Below are positions 35,350-43,438 of a stretch of 64,000 nucleotides of DNA, one piece after another. The number at the start of each line of letters is the position of its first letter. Position 1 is the first letter of the stretch. Under the pieces are notes generated by a model that searched no databases, had not been told where the DNA came from, and was given only the letters and a program-made list of their open reading frames with translations. The stretch is taken from positions 496,001 to 560,000 of the forward strand of contig NZ_CP013442.1 in NCBI RefSeq assembly GCF_001718835.1, given 5' to 3'. A program made the position numbers and the translations under genes. This stretch comes from Burkholderia cepacia. GTDB taxonomy: Bacteria; Pseudomonadota; Gammaproteobacteria; Burkholderiales; Burkholderiaceae.

Positions 35350-35376
35350 TTTGTAACAAACCGATGTGAAAACATC
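35350..35376. promoter_or_regulatory. Two palindromes between deoR and deoC
   Basis: TTTGT-A-ACAAA (35350-35360) and GATGT-GAAA-ACATC (35363-35376) lie side by side between the divergent starts. These are likely operators for the DeoR-type repressor. The second shares ATGTGA with the site upstream of the kinase gene. Confidence 0.55.
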
Positions 35377-35424
35377 AACTTTTCGTGCGGCGGCACCGTC
35401 GCACGGCTCAGTGGAGTCTGAAAC

Positions 35425-36105
35425 ATGCCGCTTTCCAACGCCCAACTCGCTCAAACCATCGATCACACGCTGCTCGCGCCCGACGCGAGCGACGCGCAGA
35501 TCCGCGATCTCTGCCGCCAGGCGGCCGAACATCGCTTTTACTCGGTCTGCGTGAATTCGGCGAACGTGCCGCTCGCGGCCCGCGCGCTCGCCGGCACGGG
35601 CGTCAACGTGTGCGCGGTCGTCGGCTTCCCGCTCGGCGCGGGCCTCTCTGCCGCGAAAGCGTTCGAAGCGTCGGCCGCGATCGCGGCGGGCGCCGGCGAG
35701 ATCGACATGGTGATCAACATCGGCGCGCTGAAGAGCGGCCGCCTCGCCGACGTGACGGCGGATATCGCCGCCGTGCAGGCCGCGTGCGGCCCGGTGCCGC
35801 TCAAGGTGATCCTCGAAACGGGGCTGCTGACCGACGACGAGAAGGTGCGCGTGTGCAAGATGTGCCGCGATCTCGGCGTCGCGTTCGTGAAGACGTCGAC
35901 CGGGTTCGGCCACGGCGGCGCGACGCTCGCGGATGTCGCGCTGATGCGCCGCACGGTCGGCCCCGTACTCGGCGTGAAGGCATCGGGCGGCGTGCGCGAC
36001 CGCGCGGCCGCGCTGGCGATGATCGAGGCCGGCGCGACGCGGCTCGGCACGAGTTCGGGCGTCGCGCTCGTGACCGATGCAAGCGCGAGCGACGGGGCTT
36101 ATTGA
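35425..36105 (+). CDS. deoC: Deoxyribose-phosphate aldolase
   Basis: This 226-residue class I aldolase has the Schiff-base lysine in FVKTSTGFGHGGAT (Lys156), the second active-site lysine in GVKASGGVR (Lys185) and the aspartate in GEIDMVINIG (Asp94). It converts 2-deoxyribose-5-phosphate to acetaldehyde and glyceraldehyde-3-phosphate and completes the pathway started by the kinase and permease. It is divergent from deoR. Confidence 0.96.
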   Translation: MPLSNAQLAQTIDHTLLAPDASDAQIRDLCRQAAEHRFYSVCVNSANVPLAARALAGTGVNVCAVVGFPLGAGLSAAKAFEASAAIAAGAGEIDMVINIGALKSGRLADVTADIAAVQAACGPVPLKVILETGLLTDDEKVRVCKMCRDLGVAFVKTSTGFGHGGATLADVALMRRTVGPVLGVKASGGVRDRAAALAMIEAGATRLGTSSGVALVTDASASDGAY

Positions 36106-36210
36106 TTCGATTCGCCGGGCGCGGAGGCTCGGGAATGGCGGTGTGTTCGCTGCGCGCTCGACGAAGCGCGCAGCGGCACTCGGCATCAGATAAACGAGAC
36201 GACGAGCGGA

Positions 36211-37170
36211 TCACCCCACATGCTGCACGCGGACGAGCCCCTCCGCCTCGGCGGCATCGAACCGCCCCGCATGATCGAGCACGAACTGCCCGGCAATCCG
36301 CCCCGACCGCGCACCGCGTTCCAGCGCCCACTGCAGCGCGGGTTCGCGCGCCGCGCGAATCTGCGCCGCGTCGAACCCGGCTTCGCCGAGGCGGCTTTCG
36401 ACGACGGCCAGGTACGCATCCTGCGTGAACCCGTAGAACGTCACCCAGATCCCGAAGCGCTCGGACAACGAAATCCGCTCCTCGACCGCGTCGCCCGGAT
36501 GCAGCTCGCCGTTCTCCGCGCGCGACACGTTCGCGTTGTCGCTCGCGTGCTCCGGCATCAGGTGGCGGCGATTCGACGTCGCGTACACCAGCACGTTCGA
36601 CAGGTCGCTCGCGATGGAGCCGTCGAGCACCGTCTTCAGCGCCTTGTAACCGGTCTCGCCGGCCTCGAACGACAGGTCGTCGCAGAACACGATGTACCGC
36701 TCGGGCCGCGCACGCACCAGCTCGACGATCGCCGGCAGATCGCTCAGCCGTTCCTTGCCGACCTCGATCAGCCGCAGCCCGTGCGGCGCGAACGCGTGCA
36801 GGCACGCTTTCACGATCGACGACTTCCCGGTGCCGCGTGCGCCGGTCAACAGCACGTGATTGGCCGCGAACCCGCGCACGAACTGCCGCGTGTTCCGTTC
36901 GACGATCGCCACCTGGCGCTCGACGTTGCGCAGCGCATCGAACGCAATCAGCGCCGGCGACGGGATCGGTTCAAGCGGCGCGGCGCCCTGAGGATTGTCG
37001 AAACCGCGCCAGCGGAACGCGACGGCCGCGTCGAAATCGACGTCGATCGGACGCGCGGTGCGAGTCATCGCCTCGAGCGCGGTCGCGATCCGTTCGAGCT
37101 TGTGCGCGAGGCCGAACATGAAGCCTTCGGGAGACGGAATCGGTTCCGGCATCCGCGGATCGGCGCTCAT
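36211..37170 (-). CDS. DUF815-family AAA ATPase
   Basis: This 319-residue protein carries LLTGARGTGKSSIVKA (Walker A, about residues 108-116), IVFCDDLSFE (Walker B) and the conserved VLVYATSNRRHLMPE, with GDAVEERISLSERFGIWVTF after it. This is the DUF815 family of predicted DNA-associated or AAA-type ATPases, common in beta- and gammaproteobacteria and of unknown cellular role. It stands alone on the minus strand. Confidence 0.9.
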   Translation of the reverse strand: MSADPRMPEPIPSPEGFMFGLAHKLERIATALEAMTRTARPIDVDFDAAVAFRWRGFDNPQGAAPLEPIPSPALIAFDALRNVERQVAIVERNTRQFVRGFAANHVLLTGARGTGKSSIVKACLHAFAPHGLRLIEVGKERLSDLPAIVELVRARPERYIVFCDDLSFEAGETGYKALKTVLDGSIASDLSNVLVYATSNRRHLMPEHASDNANVSRAENGELHPGDAVEERISLSERFGIWVTFYGFTQDAYLAVVESRLGEAGFDAAQIRAAREPALQWALERGARSGRIAGQFVLDHAGRFDAAEAEGLVRVQHVG

Positions 37171-37280
37171 TGCCGTGCTCCTCGCGATTGACGCAACTGC
37201 GCCTGGAAGCGTTGCGCGACTGCGCGGTGACGAAACAGCGTGATCTTGTTCATAACGTGCGACGGATTAATATCGTTGTA

Positions 37281-37290
37281 GTCAGCTGAC
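37281..37290. promoter_or_regulatory. Short perfect palindrome GTCAGCTGAC
   Basis: A 10-bp palindrome 53 bp upstream of the AraC gene at 37344, within the promoter region shared with the divergent DUF815 gene. It may be a regulator site; there is no second copy nearby. Confidence 0.3.
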
Positions 37291-37343
37291 GTGAATCGAA
37301 GCGTCATCGTGCCTGCCCAGCCAACTGCCTGTCTCACGCCAAA

Positions 37344-38144
37344 ATGTCAGGACTTGTCGCCAATCGGCCAACCCAGCCCGTGCGCGAGGATGCGCACCTG
37401 CGCTACGAATCGACGCCGATGCCCGTGTCGGCGATGGCCGCGTCATATCCTCACGGCACCTGGATCGCGCCGCATCGCCATCGCCGCGCGCAACTGCTGT
37501 ATGCGATCGAGGGCGTGATGCACGTGCAGTCCGAAGGCGCGTCGTGGGTCGTGCCGCCCACGCGCGGCGTGTGGCTCGAAGCCGGCCTCGACCACACGGT
37601 GCAGATGAGCGGCGACGTGCAGATGCGCACGGTGTTCGTCGAACCGGGCACGGTCGAGCACCTGCCCGCGCGCAGTTGCGTGGTGGAAGTGCATCCGCTG
37701 CTGCGCGAGCTGATCCTCGCCGCGGTCGACGTGCCGCTCGACTACGCGCCGGGCTCGCGCCACGATCACCTGATGCACCTGCTGCTCGCCGAGGTGACGG
37801 TCGCGCCGCTGCTGCCGCTGTACCTGCCGTGGCCGCACGACGCACGGCTGCGGACGATCTGCGACACGCTCGTCGCCGCGCCCGACGATCCGCGCACGAT
37901 CGCCGAATGGGCCGGCATCGCCGGCATTTCCGTCAGGACGCTGCATCGCGCGTTCCGGCGCGAGACGGGGCTCAGCTTCCGCCGCTGGCGGGAGCAGGCG
38001 CGGCTGCTGCTCGCGCTCAAGCGCCTCGCGCACGGCGAGAAGGTGCTGACCGTCGCGATGGATCACGGCTACAGCAGCCAGAGCGCGTTCTCGGCGATGT
38101 TCAAGCGGCATTTCGGCGTATCGCCGTCGGCGTTTTACGCGTAG
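37344..38144 (+). CDS. AraC-family regulator with cupin N-terminus
   Basis: This 266-residue protein has an N-terminal cupin (APHRHRRAQLLYAIEGVMHV, about 42-61) and a C-terminal AraC HTH (IAEWAGIAGISVRTLHRAFR; VAMDHGYSSQSAFSAMFKRH). Such proteins often regulate a neighbouring transporter or oxidoreductase. The neighbour downstream is the DUF1772 gene, convergent. Effector unknown. Confidence 0.9.
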   Translation: MSGLVANRPTQPVREDAHLRYESTPMPVSAMAASYPHGTWIAPHRHRRAQLLYAIEGVMHVQSEGASWVVPPTRGVWLEAGLDHTVQMSGDVQMRTVFVEPGTVEHLPARSCVVEVHPLLRELILAAVDVPLDYAPGSRHDHLMHLLLAEVTVAPLLPLYLPWPHDARLRTICDTLVAAPDDPRTIAEWAGIAGISVRTLHRAFRRETGLSFRRWREQARLLLALKRLAHGEKVLTVAMDHGYSSQSAFSAMFKRHFGVSPSAFYA

Positions 38145-38171
38145 GCCGTGCGGCACAATCACGCGGCGGCG

Positions 38172-38657
38172 CTATCTCGCCGCGAGCGCGGCGATGAACA
38201 AGCCGCATGCCGCCGTCGACGCCACCGTGCGCGCGTGATTCCAGACCGTCCAGTCGCGCAGGTAGCGCGCCCAGAACGCGGCCCCTTCCGCGCTGGACGC
38301 ATCGGTCGCCGAAAGCGCATCGTTGAGCGGCACGTTGAAGACCATCGTGACGACGAACATGCCGATCACATAGATCGCGCCGCCCGCGACGATCCATATC
38401 GCGCCGGGTTCGCTCCGGTTAAGCAGCGCGAGGATCGCCAGCGCCAGCGACGCCAGCGTCGTGCCGAGAAAGACCGGCATGAACAGCGAACGCACGATGT
38501 CGACGTTGATCGCGTTCATCGCGGCCATGCCGGCATGCGGCGCGATCCGTCCGAGCGACGTCATCACGAACGTCGAGAACGCGAAGTACACCCCGGCCAT
38601 CAAGCCGCAGCCGATCGCGGAAAACCACAGCAGGACCAGCGTGACGAGCGCGCGCAT
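38172..38657 (-). CDS. DUF1772 membrane protein (anthrone-oxygenase-like)
   Basis: This 161-residue integral membrane protein has four predicted helices (TLVLLWFSAIGCGLMAGVYF; LFMPVFLGTTLASLALAILA; IWIVAGGAIYVIGMFVVTMV; a C-terminal one) and the typical VPLNDAL motif of DUF1772. Family members include anthrone oxygenases and many proteins of unknown role. Its ATG lies 3 bp after the stop of a gutted NAD(P)-binding gene, its probable former operon partner. Confidence 0.85.
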   Translation of the reverse strand: MRALVTLVLLWFSAIGCGLMAGVYFAFSTFVMTSLGRIAPHAGMAAMNAINVDIVRSLFMPVFLGTTLASLALAILALLNRSEPGAIWIVAGGAIYVIGMFVVTMVFNVPLNDALSATDASSAEGAAFWARYLRDWTVWNHARTVASTAACGLFIAALAAR

Positions 38658-38660
38658 GGG

Positions 38661-38750
38661 TCAGGCACTCCACACGCCGGTCGCGGCCGTCGCGCGCCAC
38701 GCGCCCGTTTTGCCTGAATTGCCGACGATGAGGACAGGAAGCGTTGCCAT
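38661..38750 (-). pseudogene. NAD(P)-binding (NmrA-like) gene reduced to its two ends
   Basis: This 29-codon frame reads MATLPVLIVGNSGKTGA and then TAATGVWSA. The first part is the Rossmann start of NmrA-like NAD(P)-dependent oxidoreductases. The second resembles their common C-terminal ending (TAATGVW). The whole middle, normally about 250 codons, is missing and the frame has remained open. It lies directly upstream of the DUF1772 gene and divergent from the TetR gene, an arrangement in which such oxidoreductases are often found. Confidence 0.6.
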
Positions 38751-38777
38751 GTGCGTCTCCATTCTGAAAGCGAGAAT

Positions 38778-38804
38778 GTCTCGCGTTTTGAAAACACGAT
38801 AGAC
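38778..38804. promoter_or_regulatory. Operator-like inverted repeat before the TetR gene
   Basis: GTTTT-G-AAAAC (38785-38795) lies inside outer arms GTCT (38778-38781) and AGAC (38801-38804). It sits between the divergent TetR gene and the remnant/DUF1772 unit and is the best candidate for the TetR binding site. Confidence 0.5.
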
Positions 38805-38841
38805 TCTCGCATTAGCAACGTCAAGTTTTTCCGGAGGCACA

Positions 38842-39513
38842 ATGGCAACGCGAACGGCAACGCGAAAATCGGAGCAGACCGGCAGCGACGACGTCGCGAG
38901 CGTTCCCGGCCGCGCGCGGCTGGTACCGACGCAGCAACGCAGCCGCGAGCGGTTCGAGCGCATTCTTGCGAGCGCGTCGGAGGTGATGATCGAGAAAGGC
39001 TGCGACGCGTTCCGGATGAGCGACATCGTCGAGCGCACGGGCATCTCGTTCGGTTCGCTGTACCAGTACTTCCCGGACAAGGCGGCCGTGATCGGCACGC
39101 TCGCGGAGCGCTACAACGAAGCCGGGCACGACTGCGTGCGGCGCGACCTGTCCCGGATGAAGCGGGTCGAGGACCTGCACGCCACGCTCGCCCGCATCAC
39201 GGACAGCTACTACCGGATGTTCGTCGACGAGCCGCTGATGCGCGATATCTGGCGGGCCACGCAGGCCGACCGCGCGCTGCAGGCGCTCGACCGGGCGGAC
39301 GGCGCGTTTCTGGCGGGGTTGCTGACGGAGCGGCTGCGGGGGATCGCACCCGACGCGCGCGATGCGCAGTTGTCCGCGTTCTCGGAATTGACGATGGTGT
39401 TGATCGCCGCGGCGGTGCGACATGCGATCGGGTTGCCGCCGAAGGCGGCAAGGCAGAGGCTGGCGATGTTCAAGCGGACGTTGCCGGTGGATCTGGCGGT
39501 GCTTGAAGCGTAG
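38842..39513 (+). CDS. TetR-family transcriptional regulator
   Basis: This 223-residue protein has a TetR_N HTH (FRMSDIVERTGISFGSLYQY, about 59-78, then FPDKAAVIGTLAERY) and a C-terminal all-helical ligand domain. It is divergent from the gutted oxidoreductase and DUF1772 genes, which it probably controls through the inverted repeat in the shared promoter. Ligand unknown. Confidence 0.92.
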   Translation: MATRTATRKSEQTGSDDVASVPGRARLVPTQQRSRERFERILASASEVMIEKGCDAFRMSDIVERTGISFGSLYQYFPDKAAVIGTLAERYNEAGHDCVRRDLSRMKRVEDLHATLARITDSYYRMFVDEPLMRDIWRATQADRALQALDRADGAFLAGLLTERLRGIAPDARDAQLSAFSELTMVLIAAAVRHAIGLPPKAARQRLAMFKRTLPVDLAVLEA

Positions 39514-39601
39514 AGGTCATTTGCGCCGATAACGGCAAATCCGGAAAGCATGCATCGCCGCGACGACCGGTCCCCCGGCCCATCGCGACGATGCGGCAGC
39601 A

Positions 39602-40456
39602 TCAGGCGCTGTAGTCGTACACCCCGCGCCCCGTCTTGCGCCCGAGCCGGCCAGCCGTCACCATCTCGCGCAGCAGCGGGCACGCGCGATACTTCGGATC
39701 GCCGAAGTCCTTCACGAACACGTCCATCACCGCGAGGCACACGTCGAGGCCGACGAGGTCGGCCAGCGCGAGCGGCCCGATCGGGTGGTTCGCGCCGAGC
39801 TTCATCCCCGCGTCGATCTCCTCGGCCGACGCGATGCCTTCGGCCAGCACGAAGAACGCCTCGTTGATCATCGGCACGAGAATCCGGTTCACGACGAAGC
39901 CCGGCGAGTTGCGCACGCCGATCGGCGACTTGTCGAAACGCTCGGTCAGCTCGCGCACCGCGGACGCGGTCGCTTCGCTCGTCTGCAGCCCGCGGATGAT
40001 CTCGACGAGCGGCATCAGCGGCACCGGGTTGAAGAAGTGCATGCCGACGAAGCGTGCCGGATCGGCGAGCGGCGCCGCGAGCGCGGTGATCGAGATCGAC
40101 GACGTGTTGGTCGCGATGATCGCGTCGGGCCGTGCGACGGCCTCGATCTGCTTCAGGATGCGACCCTTCAGCTCGACGTTCTCGGTCGCGGCTTCGATCA
40201 CGATATCGACCGACGCGAGCTGCGCGTAGTCGGTCGACGTCGTGATGCGCGCCAGCGCCGCATCGCGTACGGCTGCGTCGAGCTTGCCCTTCGACACGAG
40301 CCGCTCGAGGCTGCTCTTCAGCGTCGCGACGCCCTTCTCGAGCGCGGCGTCGCTGACGTCGATCATCACGACGTTGAGTCCCGCAACGGCGGCGGTCTGC
40401 GCAATGCCGTTGCCCATGGTTCCGGCGCCCACGACGCCGACAATTTCGATTGCCAT
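39602..40456 (-). CDS. 3-hydroxybutyryl-CoA / 3-hydroxyacyl-CoA dehydrogenase
   Basis: This 284-residue enzyme has the NAD motif GVVGAGTMGNGIAQTAA (from residue 7), the catalytic histidine in GMHFFNPVPLMPLVEI and the C-terminal GFVVNRILVPMINEAF and GLDVCLAVMDVFVKDFGD. This is the single-domain Hbd/PaaH type. It oxidises (S)-3-hydroxyacyl-CoA to the 3-keto form. It is the last gene of the operon acyl-CoA dehydrogenase, ETF-QO, thiolase, dehydrogenase; an enoyl-CoA hydratase is missing from the set and must come from elsewhere. Confidence 0.94.
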   Translation of the reverse strand: MAIEIVGVVGAGTMGNGIAQTAAVAGLNVVMIDVSDAALEKGVATLKSSLERLVSKGKLDAAVRDAALARITTSTDYAQLASVDIVIEAATENVELKGRILKQIEAVARPDAIIATNTSSISITALAAPLADPARFVGMHFFNPVPLMPLVEIIRGLQTSEATASAVRELTERFDKSPIGVRNSPGFVVNRILVPMINEAFFVLAEGIASAEEIDAGMKLGANHPIGPLALADLVGLDVCLAVMDVFVKDFGDPKYRACPLLREMVTAGRLGRKTGRGVYDYSA

Positions 40457-40492
40457 GACGATTCCTGTGGTCGGGTGCTGAGCGGTCGATTA

Positions 40493-41686
40493 TCAGATGT
40501 TCTCGAAGATGGCCGCAATCCCCTGGCCGCCGCCGATACACATCGTCACGAGCGCGTAACGCCCGCCGATGCGCTTCAGTTCGTACAGCGCCTTGACCGT
40601 GATCAGCGCACCGGTCGCGCCGATCGGGTGACCGAGCGAGATGCCCGACCCGTTCGGGTTGACCTTCGCCGGATCGAGGCCGAGCTCCTGCGTGACCGCG
40701 CAGGCCTGGGCGGCGAACGCCTCGTTCGCCTCGATCACGTCGAGATCGGTGATCTTCAGGCCCGCGCGTTCGAGCGCCTTCTGCGTGGCCGGCACCGGGC
40801 CGATGCCCATGTATGCCGGATCGACCCCCGCGTGCGCATACGCGACGAGCCGGGCGAGCGGCTTCACGCCCTGCGCGCGCGCGGCGTCCGCGCTCATCAT
40901 CAGCACGGCCGCGGCCGCATCGTTGATGCCCGATGCGTTGCCGGCCGTCACCGTGCCGTCCTCCTTCTTGAACACCGGGCGCAGCTTCGTGAAATCGTCC
41001 GCGCTCGCGTCGTGACGCACGTGCTCGTCGGTGTCGAACGCGACCTCGCCCTTCTTCGTGCGGATCGCGATCGGCAGGATCTGGTCCTTGAAGCGCCCTT
41101 CCGCGATCGCGCGCGCCGCGCGACGATGCGATTCCAGCGCCAGCGCATCCTGCGCGTCGCGCGAGATGCCGTACTTCGCCGCGACGTTCTCGGCGGTCAC
41201 GCCCATGTGGATCGTCTGGAACGGGTCGTGCAGCGCGCCGAGCATCATGTCGACGAGCTTGCCGTCGCCCATGCGCTGGCCGAAGCGCGCGGCCGGCACC
41301 GTGTACGGCGCGCGGCTCATGTTTTCCGAGCCGCCGCCGATCGCGACGTCGGCGTCGCCGAGCATGATCGTCTGCGCGGCCGACACGATCGCCTGCAGGC
41401 CCGAGCCGCACAGGCGGTTCACGGTCAGCGCCGGCGTGTGCTGCGCGACGCCGCCGTCGATCGCCGCGACGCGCGCGATATACATGTCCTTCGGTTCGGT
41501 GTTCACGACGTGGCCGAACACGACATGCCCGACCGCATCGCCCGACACGTTCGCGCGCGACAGCACTTCGCGCACGACTTTCGCCCCGAGGTCGGTCGGC
41601 GAGAAATCCTTCAGGCTGCCGCCGAAATCACCGATCGCGGTACGGACACCGCTCACCACCACGACTTCTTTCGCTGCATTGCTCAT
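40493..41686 (-). CDS. Acetyl-CoA acetyltransferase / 3-ketoacyl-CoA thiolase
   Basis: This 397-residue thiolase has the nucleophilic cysteine in VNRLCGSGLQAIVSA (Cys93), the histidine motif GHPIGATGALIT and the second cysteine in VTMCIGGGQGIAAI. It resembles BktB/PhaA-type enzymes. It cleaves the 3-ketoacyl-CoA made by the dehydrogenase encoded 36 bp downstream. It is clearly distinct from the thiolase at 9905-11098. Confidence 0.94.
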   Translation of the reverse strand: MSNAAKEVVVVSGVRTAIGDFGGSLKDFSPTDLGAKVVREVLSRANVSGDAVGHVVFGHVVNTEPKDMYIARVAAIDGGVAQHTPALTVNRLCGSGLQAIVSAAQTIMLGDADVAIGGGSENMSRAPYTVPAARFGQRMGDGKLVDMMLGALHDPFQTIHMGVTAENVAAKYGISRDAQDALALESHRRAARAIAEGRFKDQILPIAIRTKKGEVAFDTDEHVRHDASADDFTKLRPVFKKEDGTVTAGNASGINDAAAAVLMMSADAARAQGVKPLARLVAYAHAGVDPAYMGIGPVPATQKALERAGLKITDLDVIEANEAFAAQACAVTQELGLDPAKVNPNGSGISLGHPIGATGALITVKALYELKRIGGRYALVTMCIGGGQGIAAIFENI

Positions 41687-41734
41687 CGTCTCACTCCGGT
41701 TCGTTCGCGCCCGCAGGCGCGGGGATACGTTGCG

Positions 41735-43408
41735 TTACATGTTCGGGTAATTCGGCCCGCCGCCGCCTTCCGGCGTGACCCATACGATGTTCTGCGTCGG
41801 GTCCTTGATGTCGCAGGTCTTGCAGTGCACGCAGTTCTGCGCGTTGATCACCAGCCGATCGCTGCCGTCGTCGTTCTTCACGAACTCGTACACGGCCGCC
41901 GGGCAGAAACGCCCCTCCGGCCCCGCGTACGTGCGCAGGTTCACGTTCACCGGTACGTTCGCATCCTTCAAGGTCAGGTGCGCCGGCTGGTTCTCTTCAT
42001 GGTTCGTGTTCGAGATGAACACCGACGACAGCCGGTCGAACGTCAGCTTGCCGTCCGGCTTCGGATACTCGATCGGCGTGCACTGCGACGCCGGCTTCAG
42101 CATCTCGTGATCCGCATGCTTGTGGTGCAGCGTCCACGGCACGTTGCCGCCCATCAGTTTCTGCTCGATAAACACCATCGGCGTGCCGATGTAGAGCCCC
42201 TTTGCCATCCACTGCTTGAAGTTGCGCGCGCGGTACAGCTCGGTGTACAGCCACGACTGCTTGAACGCGTCTGGGTATGCATTCAGTTCGTCCGCCTGAC
42301 GGCCGGCCTGCACCGCATCGAACGCCGCCTCGGCCGCCAGCATCCCGGTCTTGATCGCCGCGTGGCTGCCCTTGATCCGCGACGCGTTCAGGAAGCCCGC
42401 GTCGTCGCCGATCAGCGCGCCGCCCGGGAACACCGTCTTCGGCAGCGACAGCAGCCCGCCCGCCGTGATCGCGCGCGCGCCGTACGACACGCGCTTGCCG
42501 CCTTCCAGGAACGCGCGGATCGACGGATGCGTCTTGTAGCGCTGGAATTCCTCGAACGGCGACAGGTACGGGTTCGTGTAGCCCAGGCCCACCACGAAGC
42601 CGACCACGACCTGGTTGTTGTCCATGTGGTACAGGAACGAGCCGCCGTAGGTGTCGGACTTCAGCGGCCAGCCGGCCGTGTGGATCACGAGGCCCGGCTT
42701 GTGCTTGGCCGGATCGATTTCCCACAGCTCCTTGATGCCGATCCCGTACGCCTGCGGATCGGCGTTCGCGTCGAGCTTGAACTTCGAGATCAGCTGGCGG
42801 CCGAGGTGGCCGCGGCAGCCTTCGGCGAACAGCGTGTACTTCGCGTGCAGCTCCATGCCGAGCTGGAAGTTCTCGGTCGGCTCGCCGTCCTTGCCCACGC
42901 CCATGTTGCCGGTGGCGACGCCTTTCACGGAGCCGTCGTCGTTGTACAGGATCTCGGCGGCCGGGAAACCCGGGAAGATCTCGACGCCGAGCGCCTCGGC
43001 CTGCTGGCCCAGCCAGCGCGTGACGTTGCCCAGCGAAATCACGTAGTTGCCGTGGTTCTGGAAGTTGGCGGGCAGCGCCCAGTTCGGCGTGGTGACCGCG
43101 CTCTTCTCGGACAGGAACAGGAAGCGGTCTTCCGTCACCTCGACGTCGAGCGGCGCGCCGCGTTCCTTCCAGTCGGGGAACAGCTCGGTGATCGCGCGCG
43201 GGTCCATCACCGCGCCCGACAGGATGTGCGCGCCGATCTCGGAACCCTTCTCGAGCACGCACACGCCGATCTCGGTGCCTTTCTCGGCGGCCAGCTGCTT
43301 GAGCCGGATCGCCGCCGACAGCCCGGCGGGGCCGCCGCCGACGATCACGACGTCGTATTCCATCGATTCGCGCGGGCCGTATTGCGCGATCAGTTCATCT
43401 TTGGTCAA
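41735..43408 (-). CDS. Electron transfer flavoprotein-ubiquinone oxidoreductase
   Basis: This 557-residue protein starts its FAD domain with YDVVIVGGGPAGLSAAIRL (from residue 18) and ends with a ferredoxin-like domain with NCVHCKTCDIKDPTQNI, whose cysteines, with an upstream FCPAAVYE cysteine, bind the 4Fe-4S cluster. It is inner-membrane associated and passes electrons from acyl-CoA dehydrogenase, through ETF, to ubiquinone. Its position directly after the acyl-CoA dehydrogenase gene fits that job. Confidence 0.95.
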   Translation of the reverse strand: MTKDELIAQYGPRESMEYDVVIVGGGPAGLSAAIRLKQLAAEKGTEIGVCVLEKGSEIGAHILSGAVMDPRAITELFPDWKERGAPLDVEVTEDRFLFLSEKSAVTTPNWALPANFQNHGNYVISLGNVTRWLGQQAEALGVEIFPGFPAAEILYNDDGSVKGVATGNMGVGKDGEPTENFQLGMELHAKYTLFAEGCRGHLGRQLISKFKLDANADPQAYGIGIKELWEIDPAKHKPGLVIHTAGWPLKSDTYGGSFLYHMDNNQVVVGFVVGLGYTNPYLSPFEEFQRYKTHPSIRAFLEGGKRVSYGARAITAGGLLSLPKTVFPGGALIGDDAGFLNASRIKGSHAAIKTGMLAAEAAFDAVQAGRQADELNAYPDAFKQSWLYTELYRARNFKQWMAKGLYIGTPMVFIEQKLMGGNVPWTLHHKHADHEMLKPASQCTPIEYPKPDGKLTFDRLSSVFISNTNHEENQPAHLTLKDANVPVNVNLRTYAGPEGRFCPAAVYEFVKNDDGSDRLVINAQNCVHCKTCDIKDPTQNIVWVTPEGGGGPNYPNM

Positions 43409-43438
43409 AGTTGAGTCTCCTCCTGCCGCAGTTCCCGA

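Noticed and set aside
39515..39601. Terminator between the TetR gene and the 3-hydroxyacyl-CoA dehydrogenase gene
   Set aside because: A weak bulged hairpin (ATTTGC...GCAAAT) exists, but it lacks a T run and the stem is imperfect.
39785..43414. Plus-strand open frame of about 1200 codons opposite the fatty-acid oxidation operon
   Set aside because: It spans three well-supported genes on the other strand and has no domain; it is a high-GC shadow.
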